Shown: in pieces, positions 9,563 through 21,460 of the stretch | Numbering within the stretch: position 1 is the first letter of the stretch | Layout of the letters: each line of letters begins with the position of its first letter | NCBI GenBank assembly: GCA_027563935.2 | Contig: CM050448.1 | Location: forward strand, 66,101,843-66,165,842 | Length of the DNA stretch: 64,000 nt | Reading direction: 5' to 3' | Source of the DNA: Costus lasius | Lineage: Eukaryota > Streptophyta > Magnoliopsida > Zingiberales > Costaceae | Notes under the pieces: model-generated | What the model saw: only the letters and a program-made list of their open reading frames with translations | Told to the model about the DNA's origin: nothing | Databases searched by the model: none | Translations under genes and position numbers: made by a program

Positions 9563-12037
9563 ATGGGAGACAATCAGAACCATCAGAGAACACTTAGGGA
9601 CTATGCAACCCCTAATCATCATAAAATTTGTTCTAGTATTGCTAGGCCAGCAATTGAGGCCAACAATTTCGAGATTAAACCTCAACTCATTGCAATGTTT
9701 CAACAAGATCAGTTTGGAGGATCTCCACTGGAGGATCCCAACCAACACTTGGCCTTATTTCTTGACTTATGCGATACTATTAAGATGAATGGTGTTTCTA
9801 ACGATGCATTTAGACTAAGACTTTTTTCTTTTTCTCTTAGGGACCGGGAGAAGACATGGCTTAATTCACACCCAGCCGGTACCTTCACCACTTGGAACCA
9901 ACTGTCAAATTCCTTCTTGAACAAATACTTTCCCCCAAGGAAGACACTTGAATTGAAGAACCAAATTACAAACTTCCAACAAAGAAGTGGGGACTCGCTC
10001 AGTGAAGCCTGGGAGAGATTTAATGAACTGTAGCGGAAGTGTCCTCACCATGGATTAGAACATCAAACTTTAATGCAAACTTTTTATATTACATTATCTG
10101 ATCAGACTAAAATGATTGTGGATGCCGCTATAGGAAGAGCTCTTATGAGCAAAACACCAGATGAAGCCTTCAGACTGCTAGAGGAGATGGCAGAAAACCA
10201 TAATCAATGGACTACCGAAAGGGGAGTACTATTCAAGCCTTCTCAAGGTAAGAGTGGAAGTGATGAAATACGCTCCTTAGAAGAGAAGGTAAAATTTTTG
10301 TGTAGTCAGTTAAATTCCATGCAAACTGCTTCTATTTCTGCTATCACTTGTAAAAACTGTGGTAATGATGGTCATACTACTGAATATTGTAGAATTGTCG
10401 ATCAGGGTAATGAGCATGTGAACGCCATAGGGAATTACAACCAAAGTAGACCTAATGATCCCTATTCTAATACATACAACCCTGGATGGAGAAATCACCC
10501 CAACCTTTCATGGAAAAACAATAACAATGTAGGGGGGAACAATGAAAACAAAGGATTCCAAAAGCAAAATCTAAACCAAAACATAAATCAAAATTCTAAT
10601 GAGGGATCCATACTTGAAAAACTTTTGGCCAACCAAAATCAGTTCATGTCTGATATAAAAGAATACATGTCAAATCAAAACAAGAAAAATGAGGAATTTT
10701 AGGAAAATTTTTATCAAATCAACTCTAGACTGGATAGAGTAGAAGCCCACAACAAAATTCTTGAAAACTAAATTGCACAGCATGCTAGTGTTCCTTACAG
10801 ACCCCCTAGGAAATTGCCTGCAAAACCTGAGATAAACCCTAGGGAGCACTGTAATGCCATCATGACTAGAAGTGGGAAACAACTGGGAAAACCTAGAAGG
10901 AGGTTTGAAAACACTGAAGAAAAGCTTAATGATAATAAAAAGGAATTGGAGATAGGAGAATCTTCTTCACATGAGAAACCCCAAATTTGTTTATCACCTC
11001 AAAAGGGTGATGAACCAAAAGGGGAGGAATCATGTGAGAAAGATAATCCTAAATCTAATTTACCTAATCCTTACCAAACACCTATACCTTTTCCTCAAAG
11101 GTTAGTTTAACATAAACTAGACAAAAAGTTTGGCAAGTTTCTTGAAGTTTTTAAAAAGCTTTATATTAATGTTCCAATTCTTGAAGCTATTATTGAGATG
11201 CCATCTTATGCCAAGTTTTTAAAAGAGATATTGTCTAGTAAAAGAAAATTGGATGATTATGGTACTTGCATGGTTACACTAACAGAAGATTATAGTGCGG
11301 TCATACATAATAAATTGCCACCTAAATTGAAGGATCCAGGTAGCTTTTCTATACCCTGTTCAATTGGCACCCTATCTTTTGACCGAGCCTTATGTGACTT
11401 AGGTGCAAGTGTAAGTTTAATGCCTCTCTCTACTTACAGGAAACTGAATTTGGGAGAGCTAAAGCCTACATCAATATCTTTGCAGCTCGCAGACTCATCT
11501 GTGAAGTATCCTGCAGGTATGTTAGAGAATATTCCAATAAAGATAGGTGAGTTTCTCATACCTGCAGATTTTGTAATATTGGACATGGAGGAAAATTGTA
11601 GGAATCCTATCATTCTGGGTAGACCACTATTGGCCACAGCTAAAGAAAAAATTGATGTAGAATCAGGAAAAATTACCTTTGATATATGTGATAACAAGAT
11701 CGAATTTAGTCTTAATGATTCAACAAACAAACTTTCATACTCAGGATCTTGTTGTAGTATTGAAATATTTAATGATGAAATTTATGATGTTTCAAGTTTG
11801 TTTGATGAAACCCCAAATAATGAATCTAACAATCTTTTTGAGGGTATTGATGAGAAATTGCAGAAGAAGAAAAAGCCAAAGAGGAAGAGAAGAAGAGAAG
11901 GCTCTAGGATGATTGAGAAAATAGAAAGAATTCTGAGCAGATTTGGATACTGTTTCAAGATCGAGTCTTATGTTGTAAAATCAGAGTTGAGATCCAGAAA
12001 TTCACGATCAAACCCGAGTGTTAAAGTGTCAAGCTAA
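9563..12037 (+). pseudogene. Athila-like gag-protease polyprotein with four nonsense codons
   Basis: One frame of 825 codons from ATG 9563 to TAA at 12035. The gag core holds FSLRDREKTWLNS and DEAFRLLEEMAENHNQW; a CX2CX4HX4C knuckle (CKNCGNDGHTTEYC) lies near residues 271-284; a low-complexity Asn/Gln region follows. The aspartic protease holds LCDLGASVSLMPLS and NPIILGRPLLATA, the form seen in Athila. The end is strongly basic (KKKKPKRKRRR). In-frame stops at 10031, 10700, 10769 and 11108 (TAG, TAG, TAA, TAA) break it; each fits a Gln codon changed by C to T, with no frameshift. No RT or integrase follows: the frame ends and the GGGAAGCAACCC-type 3' sequence begins, so the element is non-autonomous. 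Confidence 0.88.
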
Positions 12038-13473
12038 TGACCTTTAAATTAGCGCTTCTTGGGAAGCAACCCGAGCTTTCTAACCCTTATTTTAGTTTTA
12101 TTTATCTTGATTTTTGCTTAGGACTAATTTTTATTTTATTATTTGTAGGTTTTTCGTGATTTGGAGCAAAATACGGCAGTACCGTAAAGAATTTTACGGT
12201 ACCGTATTTCAGTCTACTTCCAACCAGAAAGCTGCGATGAAATTACGAGACTATGGCTATCATGGTGATCAGGGAGGAACCCCATACTTTGATCCTGAGG
12301 AGACTGTTGCGAGAGACTCGGAGGCTACGCGATCTGACGATGATGAGTAGAGGCTTTGTGAGTATTATCTTCCCTTACCTTTTTGCTGTACTATGATTTT
12401 CTTTATCTCACTGTTGTTTTATATGACGAAGGGAAGGATGGTGCTTCCATCACTGCCGCCACTGCATTCTGTTTAACATGCCTATTATTCTTATTTCGAT
12501 ATGGTTGTATGATGATGATGATATTGACCTTTACTGATTCGATGGGGTTGTATGATATTTTGATATTCTGATGTTTGATATGATATACATGATGATATAT
12601 TTTTGTTGATATGATATTGTGATAATTGATGGTGATGATGAGTTCACTCTTAATTTATACTGTTGATGACTTGAATGATTGATGATCTCAAATTCATGAT
12701 TGAAAACATAACTCCATCATGTCAAATTTATTTCTTCAATACATATTTGTCTATTTAGATATGACATTGATTGATGCATAAAATTTTAGGGAGATATATT
12801 ATTTGAAGAATGAAATTTAAAAGTGAAACTTCTCTTTTGAATAAAATGAGTATATTAGTATGATTTGTGAATTTAGATCAATTGATCAACCTAGTTGAGG
12901 TTTAGTCTATTTTTGCTATTTGTTGGGAAATAAGAATCCGAGATCCATAAAAAATAGTGAGAGACTCCCCTACTTGGCACTATGTAAAATTGATAGAGGT
13001 ACCTAAGACATGGGTTGAAGTCTATGCATGAAAAATAATGAGTGGTGAAAAGAATAAGACTCCTCTACTTGGCACTGTGTAAAATTGACAGTGGTACCGA
13101 AGAAAGAGTTGAAGTCAAAAATAAAAAGTATGTGTCTATGTGGATACATGCCGTCTATGCAAAGACAATGAAAAAAGAAACAAAAAGAAAAAAAAATTAT
13201 GTGTGGAAAAAGATCTTGGAGACCTAATTCCTGTAAACAAAAGCATGATAGATTTAAATTGATATTGGGTGAAATCATGAGATTGAAAATTCTATCTATT
13301 GTACAAGTTGCGAAGTTTTATTTGATTGAGTTGTGAATCTAGAAAATTGAGTTCTGAGGATGATATGTTTACTTGAAATTTTGTAAATCAATTAATAGAA
13401 TTTCTCATTGACAAGTTGTATTTTAGAAATTTATTGAGCATGAAAAGGTTATTCTTTTAATCAAAATTTGATT
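12038..13473 (+). other. 3' internal non-coding region of the Athila-like element
   Basis: No gene is seen. Landmarks are CTTGGGAAGCAACCC (12058), TACGGTACCGTA (12195-12206), and two roughly 100-bp repeats around TACTTGGCACTATGTAAA (12971) and CTACTTGGCACTGTGTAAA (13063). The same region exists in the element at 21461-22692, where it leads to a polypurine tract and LTR; here it stops before that tract at about 13470. Confidence 0.7.
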
Positions 13474-14514
13474 TTGGACATGGAGGAAAATTGTAGAAAT
13501 CCTATCATTCTGGGTAGACCACAATTGGCCACAGCTAAAGCAAAAATTGATGTGGAATCAGGAAAAACTACCTTTGATATATGTGATAACAAGATCGAAT
13601 TTAGTCTTAATGATTCAACAAACAAACTTTCATACTCAGGATCTTGTTGTAGTATTGAAATATTTAATGATGAAATTTATGATGTTTCAAGTTTGTTTGA
13701 TGAAACCCCAAATAATGAATCTAACAATCTTTTTGAGGGTATTGATGAGAAATTGCAGAAGAAGAAAAAGCCAAAGAGGAAGAGAAGAAGAGAAGGCTCT
13801 AGGATGATTGAGAAAATAGAAAGAATTCTGAGCAGATTTGGATATTGTTTCAAGATCGAGCCTTATGTTGTAAAATCAGAGTTGAGATCTAGAAATTCAC
13901 GATCAAACCCGGGTGTTAAAGGGTCAAGCTAATGACCTTTAAATTAGGTCTTCTTGGGAGGCAACCCAAGCTTTCTAACCCTTATTTTAGTTTTATTTAT
14001 CTTGATTTTTGCTTAGGACTAATTTTTATTTTATTATTTGTAGGTTTTTCGTGATTTGGAGCAAAATACGGAGTATTTTACGGTACCGTATTTCAGTCTA
14101 CTTCCAACCAGAAAGCTGCGACGAAATTACGAGACTATGGCTATCATGGTGATCAGGGAGGAACCCCATACTTTGATCCTGAGGAGACTGCTGCGAGAGA
14201 CTCGGAGGCTACGCGATCTGACGATGATGAGTAGAGGCTTTGTGGGTAATATCTTCCCTTACCTTTTTGCTGTACTATGATTTTCTTTATCTCACTGTTG
14301 TTTTATATGACGAAGGGAAGGATGGTGCTTCCATGACTGCCGCCACGACATTCTATTTAACATGCCTATTATTCTTATTTCGATATGGTTGTATGATGAT
14401 GATAATATTGACCTTTACTGATTCGATGGGGTTGTATGATATTTTGATATTCTGGTGTTTGATATGATATACATGATAATATATTTTTGTTGATATGATA
14501 TTGTGATAATTGAT
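13474..14514 (+). repeat. Direct duplication of the protease end and 3' region (copy of 11577-12618)
   Basis: Starting at TTGGACATGGAGG this repeats 11577 onward almost base for base, including the protease C-terminus (stop 13930-13932), the GGGAGGCAACCC landmark and the palindrome TACGGTACCGTA (14079-14090). Continuation after the solo LTR is 17833-17895. Differences are few (for example a shortened palindrome region at 14070), so the duplication is recent relative to the element's four stops. The 154-residue ORF in it is a fragment, not a gene. Confidence 0.85.
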
Positions 14515-17500
14515 TGTAACATCCCACATTCTTAACCCCAAACAAATGGCACATTTCATAAAAGAAACAGGATGTTTCGTATAAGATCGATCATATGCTA
14601 GGTAAAACCGAGTTCAAGAAAAAAAACACGATCTGAAAATTTCAAAAAAAAAAAAAAAAAACCCATACATAAATATCCACAAAACCCAATTATCATAAAT
14701 CACATAAGGGTACCTGCCACCACGCAATCCTTGCACTAGACATATGCAAGGCAACAGTTATATCAAATCCGATTCAAATTCATAAAATCCATAAAGGTAC
14801 CTGCCACCAGGCAATACTTGCACTAGACATATGCAAGTTACAGGGTATATCAAAACCGATTTCACAGAATATACAACAAGCCGAAATTCAAAACAAAATC
14901 ACAAAATCGATTTTATAAACTCATACCAAACACCGAAACCAGGCTGAAGCCCGCGGTGACACAAAAATCAAACTCATTTAATTGCCACAATTAGGCAACA
15001 CAAATTCACATAGTTCACATGGTTCACATCACATGGTTCACATAGTTCATAAAATTCATATTCGGCCACAGCCGGCCTCAAATTAATTAAGCATAAACAT
15101 AGGGCCACAACCGGCATTATAAGCATAAATCACAACATCAATATCATGCTAACTGCGCCCCTGCTCTATACCTGAAAATAATGAGGGGTGAGCTACACAG
15201 CCCAGTGAGTGGATAGTCTAAATCGACCATCCATAACATACACTCAAAAATATAGGCAGATTATTTTAAAAATCTTTAGCAAGAACATTATGTCAACATA
15301 TAACAAAATCAAGAAATAGAAATCATATAGACAGTCAGATGTACACACTAGCATATAACAAACTCAGGGTACTAGAGTTATACTCTAAACCAACTAAACA
15401 CATATATTCTAAACCAACTAAACACATATAACTTAGGTTCACAAACTCAGGTTCTAGAGTTATACTCTAAACCACTAAACACACCAACACATAATCAACC
15501 TAGTTGTCCAGCATATTCAGTAGTGACCAATATGGTCTAACCCGGCTTGGCCAAAGCACTGGGAGCCGCATGCAACACATAAACATGGATAGTGAGTAGA
15601 ATCAAGAGGTGGCCCCCGCCAGGTCACGACGTGGCACTTTGGTCCCTCACCCCATAACACATCAGAGTGACGACATCAAGAGGTGGCCCCTGTCTGATCA
15701 AGACATGGCACTTTGCGTCTTATATCACCCCATCACATAAAGAGTAATGACATCAAGAGGTGGCCCCTGTCTGATCAAGACATGGCACTTTGGGTCTTAT
15801 ATTACCCCATCACAAAAAGAGTAGTGACATCAAGAGGTGGCCCCTGTCTGACCAAGACATGGCACTTTGGGTCAAAACCCGTTCTCCCAAAAGGTTCCTA
15901 CTGGACAACAGACACATCTTAATTCATATTTCACATAGGTGAACATATTTCACAAAGGTGGACTCCTAAGTGTCAACTAGACTCTAGGATAGTCATCACA
16001 AAAATCATATCGGGCAGGCTGAACATCAACCCCCATCACAATAATCATAATAGGCAGGCTGAACATCAACCTCCTCACATATCACAATACAGGGCTGAAA
16101 TTCAAACCCTTAACATAACACATAAGGACTATCCCCTTGAGTTCATAGTTACACCTAGCCTTAGTCCTAACCATCACATAATCACATAATTTTCCAAATT
16201 CACATAACCCATAATTTTCCAAATTCACAAAACCCATCACATAACACTTATTGTTCAAAATCACATAGTCACACATATTGTTCAAAATCATATAACATAA
16301 CACATAATATTTTCACCGAATATTGTGTAGTCCTTAAATTTCAGGCTGGTCAGTTCAGTGTAATTTTGCTAAATTATCACCCAATGTTTTCAAACATAAT
16401 TACATGATCTTAATTAAATAAACATGAGTTTTACAACATAACATTATTGGCAATTTATCAAGCATCCATAAACTTCGACATATAACATTTATCATGCGCC
16501 CCAAAATCAATATAAAATTAAAGCATAATTGCTTTACAAATCACACATGTAACCCACGGTTTCAAACATAATATCAATTTAAAAATACACCTTAGTTAAC
16601 AAGAATTTCATACTTAAGATCAATGATTTAATGCTTCCTGAACTCCACACAATAATTACCCTAAATTCGGTTTTCGTGGAGATATGCCTTAAATTCGGTT
16701 TTCATGGAAAATACCCTAAACTAACTTTTCATGGAGAAATATCAAGATTTAATTCACATGGAAACATGTTAACCACAATATCAAATTTCGGTTTAACTAC
16801 AATTAACAAGGTTTCGGCTACAAAAATCATTGGTTTAATATTGACAAAATTCTCTATAAAATATCTAATTAACAAGAAATTCATGCTCAATGTTCGATGA
16901 TTTAATGCTACCAAAATACCTTAAATTTCATACAAATTTTTGGTTAAACAATCATCAAATTAATTCGATTTTTACAATAGTTTTCGAGATTGTTTCGTTT
17001 CTCATAGTCAACACCAACATTCGGTTTTCATAGCAATTTTCCCAAGAATTCGATTTTAAACATGGTAATTTTCCCAAGAATCCAATTGCATCATATAATA
17101 CAATCACAACCAATCTAATAGATCAAACAAGACCTTCCACTCACCTTGAACCGAGAATACTATGGTGAAAAATCCTCCACAAAATCGCCTAAAGCCTTTA
17201 AGTCGCCTAAGGAATCTCCAAGAATTCACCAAGGAAGTTCCACCTCAAAGAATTTCGTCAAAAGGAAGAAGAAAATCGCCTCCAAGCTTCCAAGAATCGC
17301 CTTCTTCTTTCAAGCCGTCGCCTAGGGTTCTTCCAAGCTAGAATTTCGCCAAAAACTCTTACCCTAAGCGCAAATCCCACTTAAACTTTGGATTTTAAAA
17401 TTTTAAACCCATTAACCCATTAATTCAAATAGGGTTTAATTTATTTAGCTAATAAATTTGAATTTCAAATCCAATTAGCGCCAACCCAATATCTCATAAT

Positions 17501-17832
17501 TAACCAATTAATTTAATTAACTTAACCAATAACCATTCACTTAAACGAAATCCATTAAGGATTTTAATTAACATCCAATAAGGATTTAATTAACCAATAA
17601 GCCCAATTAATTAACCAATAAGTTCTAATTAATTACTTACAATAATTTAACAAGCAATAAACCAGTTAATTAACAACAAAATCTCTAGTTAATTAACTAT
17701 AATTATTAACTAAAAATCTCTAATTAATTCATCATAAATTAACTATCAATACTCAGGAATAATAACTCAGTCAATAATTTTATTTAAATCAAAAATAATG
17801 CTTACCAGGACTTAAGATCCTTGGATCTTACA
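14515..17832 (-). repeat. Solo LTR, 3.3 kb, with TTGAT target duplication
   Basis: The insert reads TGTAACATCCCAC at the left and GGATCTTACA at the right, TG...CA termini in either orientation, and TTGAT flanks it at 14510-14514 and 17833-17837. The minus orientation is suggested by the GGGATGTTACA end, common in plant Gypsy LTRs. There is no coding region or primer site, so it is read as an LTR left after LTR-LTR recombination. It carries direct repeats near 14708 and 14794 and a 77-bp minisatellite. Size suggests a long-LTR Gypsy lineage such as Tekay, which is inference. Confidence 0.75.
15601..15880. repeat. Minisatellite, four units of about 77 bp, inside the solo LTR
   Basis: Units start at 15601, 15675, 15752 and 15829 with ATCAAGAGGTGGCCCC and continue AAGACATGGCACTTTG. 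The middle two are nearly identical; the first is diverged and the last is cut short. Confidence 0.85.
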
Positions 17833-17895
17833 TTGATGGTGATGATGAGTTCACTCTTAATTTATACTGTTGATGACTTGAATGATTGATGATCT

Positions 17896-18774
17896 CAAAA
17901 TTAGATTAAAAGAATAACCTTTTCATACTCAATAAATTTCTAAAATACAACTTGTCAATGAAAAATTCTATTAATTGATTTACAAAATTTCAAGTAAACA
18001 TATCATCCTCAGAACTCAATTTTCTAGATTCACAACTCAATCAAATAAAACTTCGCAACTTGTACAATAGATAGAATTTTTAATCTCATGATTTCACCTA
18101 GTATCAATTTAAATATATCATGCTTTTGTTTACAGGAATTAGGTCTCCAAGATCCTTTTCCACACATAATTTTTTTTTCTTTTTGTTTCTTTTTTCATTG
18201 TCTTTGCATAGACGGCATGTATCCACATAGACACATACTTTTTATTTTTGACTTCAACTCTTTCTTCGGTACCACTGTCAATTTTACACAGTGCCAAGTA
18301 GAGGAGTCTTATTCTTTTCACCACTCATTATTTTTCATGCATAGACTTCAACCCATGTCTTAGGTACCTCTATCAATTTTACATAGTGCCAAGTAGGGGA
18401 GTCTCTCACTATTTTTTTATGGATCTCGGATTCTTATTTCCCAACAAATAGCAAAAATAGACTAAACCTCAACTAGGTTGATCAATTGATCTAAATTCAC
18501 AAATCATACTAATATACTCATTTTATTCAAAAGAGAAGTTTCACATTTAAATTTCATTCTTCAAATAATATATCTCCCCAAAATTTTATGCATCAATCAA
18601 TGTCATATCTCAATAGACAAATATGTATTGAAGAAATAAATTTGACATGATGGAGTTATGTTTTCAATCATGAATTTGAGATCATCAATCATTCAAGTCA
18701 TCAACAGTATAAATTAAGAGTGAACTCATCATCACCATCAATTATCACAATATCATATCAACAAAAATATATCA
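17896..18774 (-). repeat. Inverted copy of 12593-13470 forming the element's right end
   Basis: This 879-bp block is the reverse complement of 12593-13470 with few changes: the ORF at 18088-18363 is nearly the same protein as the minus-strand ORF at 13003-13278. It ends ATATATCA directly at the ATAGA target duplication, so it was probably present when the element inserted. Confidence 0.85.
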
Positions 18775-18779
18775 ATAGA

Positions 18780-19634
18780 TCCAAGAAGCGCCTGGCCCTT
18801 AGTCAGAGTACTTACATTGATAAGGTCTTGGAGAGGTTCAGCTTAGAGCAATCTAAGAAAGGATACCTTACAGTGAGACATGGCCTTATTCTCTCCAAGA
18901 GCCAATGTCCCGTCACACAGGCTGAGAGGGATGACATGAGTCGAGTACCCTATGCTTCGGCAGTAGGTTCGATCATGTATGCGATGTTGTGTACTAGACC
19001 AGACGTGGCTTATGTTGTGAGCATAACCAGCCGATACCAATCCAATCTAGGTCTACAGCACTGGGTGGCTGTAAAGAACATTCTAAAGTATCTGAGAAGA
19101 ACTAAAGACTTGTTCTTGGTCTATGGGGGACAGGAAGAGCTCAGTGTTCAGGGCTACACTCAGGGCTACACTGACGCATCATTCTAGTCTGACCCTGATG
19201 ACTTCAGATCGCACGGCTATGTGTTCAAGTTGAATGGTGGCGCTGTATGCTGGAAATCCTCCAAGCAGTCCACTGTAGCTGATTCTACGACCGAGGCTGA
19301 GTATGTCGCCGCTTCTGAGGCAGCCAAAGAAGCCGTTTGGATTCGGAAGTTCATATCTGAACTTCAGGTGGTTCCAGCTATTGTGGATCCGATCGAGCTC
19401 TATTGTGACAACAATGGAGCGATTGCATAGGCAAAGGAACCAAGGTCTCATCAGAAATCCAAACACATACTTAGAAGATTTCACCTGATCAGAGAGATCA
19501 TTGACCAAGGTGATGTTAAGATAAGCAGAGTTGACACAGATAACAATCTGGCAGACCCACTGACCAAAGCTTTGGCGCAGCAGAAGCATGATGGTCATAC
19601 GAGGGACATGGGGTTGAGAATTCTCAACAACTAA
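18780..19634 (+). pseudogene. Copia family 2 polyprotein, second part (RT end and RNase H)
   Basis: This resumes the frame broken at 7367 with SKKRLALSQSTYIDKVLERF and runs through RNase H (GYTDASF, DSTTEAEYVAASEAAKEA, YCDNNGAIA, DNNLADPLTKALAQQK) to TAA 19632-19634. Two Gln codons have become TAG (19185, 19429). A 12-bp tandem duplication gives GYTQGYTDAS, and one codon is missing at SHGYVF compared with SQSGYVF. A polypurine tract and LTR follow. Confidence 0.9.
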
Positions 19635-19639
19635 GTCTA

Positions 19640-19655
19640 AGGGCAAGTGGGAGAT
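19640..19655 (+). promoter_or_regulatory. Polypurine tract of Copia family 2
   Basis: GGGCAAGTGGGAGAT lies between the polyprotein stop and LTR start TGTTGGTG, the same position and sequence type as in family 1. Confidence 0.75.
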
Positions 19656-21460
19656 TGTTGGTGTATATGCCCTTGGACCCGTTGTTGGTCCATCTTGTAC
19701 TACTTGACATTGATATTTAATATATCATTCTGGCATTGTAGTTATTTTGCTATGTTTACATCTGTGATTATGTACATGAATAATAATGTCCCTGGAGACA
19801 TATTGTATCTGTGCTCAAACGGTGTGTCCCTAGTCGAGTACCTGAGTGGATAAGGGACTGGTATATGGGCTCGTTACGCATGGGGTACTAACGCAGACAT
19901 ATGGGTATATCAGTGGTGGATATATTGGACCGACCCGCTGTAAGGCTCTAACTTGGTGTCATGAGTTAAGCTCACAAGTGACAGGAGATACATTGATCCC
20001 TTGACTTGAGATCATTGACTCTTCTATATGGTTAGAGACATGCTTTGGTACAACCTAACACCTCGCTGTAGTTGGGAGGTCATAACGGTTGTCATTGGGT
20101 ATGTCACGACCCATATGAGAAGATCAATGGACAGACATAGGATTTGCCCCTTCATGCGAGAAGCTTGATATCTAAGGGGCCCCCCTATGGTTGCATGACT
20201 GAGAGTGTATGGTCATACCCAGGTGAAAGCCTGATCTAGTCATGACCATGAGATTGGGTGAAAACAAAGTAGTGACACACTTTGTCCAATCGGATATGAA
20301 TTTGGCAAAGAGACTATAATGCATTGGTATTTTGTTGCGATGATGGGGATGTCGATGCTGATATCCATTCCGAAGACTTGGGTAGCAGCGATGCACTGCT
20401 AGGTGCCACTCACTGCTTGTGATGACCTGAGTTCATCACTGCCAACGTCAGAGGAACCTACAGGGTCGCACAACTTGAAACTCGGTTTCTCGTATTGATC
20501 GGGTAGCCTATTGATCGAGTTATTGGATAACTCGGATCTCTTTGGGAGAATTCATCAGCGCCACTGTGCCTGATGAGATGGAAGGAAGTTATTGGAGCTA
20601 ACTTCATTTTTGGGCCAGGTGGGCCTAATGGGCCCAAAAGGTCAATTGGGCCAAATGGGCCAAATAGGCCCAATAGGCTAATTAGGCCAAATGGGCCAAA
20701 GGAAGCCGAGCTTGGAGCATGGCCCAATAGGGCGTGAAGCCCAGTTAGAGCCTGAGGCCGAATTGGCCTTTGAGGCCCAATGGGCCGTCAGGCCTGATTG
20801 GCCATGATAATAAGTTGCCTGACCCAAAAGACATCATGGTAAAAATAAATTCTATATTTAATTCTGGGAATTAAAATTCTGAATTTGATTTTGCATTTAT
20901 GAATGCGAAAGGTTGCTATGATTTCCTTGAAAGGGTGGAAGAGGTTTGGAGTTGGCGCCTATTCACTTGTGAAGAGGTTCTTCTCCTTGGCGCCTATTCA
21001 CTTGTATAAATACTCCTGGGCACCCTCTCTCCAGGGGTTGGTTGGTTTTTGGCATTCGCAAGGTTGGACCTTGACGAAATCTCCATCACCTCTCCTTTGG
21101 GCAGCTCAAGGTTGTACCTTGGAATCATTCTTCCATCCTTCTACTCCTCTTAGCTCATTCACTGTGTGGGTGGCGCAAGATCTTGAGGATTTCTCCCAGA
21201 GGCATGGATCTTCTTCCCGAGGCTAGCACCGGGCGAGGAAGAAGGGAACTCGAGCGTCAGCTGTGTGCGAGACTGGAGAGGGCGAACATTTGGGCACCTG
21301 CATCACATCCTCTTCTTCGCTACATGGTATCATCTCCTACTCACCGTGTCAATTCCCTCGCAAGACTCGATCTTCTAGGTTTTTGGGACTGGCCTGTTTC
21401 GGGGATTGCTTCTACTGTGCATGTCTGTAAAAATTTTAAAATCCCCGGGGTTTCCCAACA
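19656..21460 (+). repeat. Copia family 2 LTR (3' LTR), 1805 bp
   Basis: It starts TGTTGGTGTATATGCCC and ends GGTTTCCCAACA. Related LTRs are at 44762-48055 (plus, interrupted), 48056-48768 (minus, partial) and 59909-61219 (minus, interrupted). Between 20611 and 20786 this copy carries a GGGCC-rich array absent from the others. The right flank is the 3' region of an Athila-like element, which Copia 2 probably entered; no matching left flank is available because its 5' end is lost. Confidence 0.88.
20611..20786 (+). repeat. TGGGCC-rich degenerate array in the family 2 LTR
   Basis: Within 176 bp I count seven TGGGCC and four GGCCCA hexamers in a loose repeat of the type ATGGGCCAAATAGGCCC. TGGGCC matches the plant site II element bound by TCP transcription factors. 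The corresponding LTR stretches near 45490 and 60995 lack it. Confidence 0.75.

Larger units (their letters stand above)
7368..18774 (+). mobile_element. Athila-like non-autonomous Ty3/Gypsy element with rearranged 3' end
   Basis: An 11,407-bp insertion bounded by TGATGACACC and ATATATCA and flanked by ATAGA duplications. In order it holds a 5' LTR (7368-9181 or 9258), tRNA-Asp-type primer site, gag-protease frame (9563-12037), and a 3' non-coding region to 13470. It then departs from the normal plan: a second copy of 11577 to about 12665 (13474-14514 and 17833-17895) and the reverse complement of 12593-13470 (17896-18774). There is no RT, integrase or right-hand LTR, so it must have relied on another element for copying. 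A solo LTR (14515-17832) was inserted later. The lineage call rests on the protease and gag motifs. Confidence 0.82.

Noticed and set aside
13003..13278. 91-codon ORF occurring twice (also 18088-18363)
   Set aside because: The repetition is due to the inverted duplication of 3' non-coding DNA; there is no independent sign of coding.
15601..15880. Regular 77-bp repeats as a CRISPR-like array
   Set aside because: Whole units repeat head to tail without unique spacers, inside a plant LTR; this is a minisatellite.
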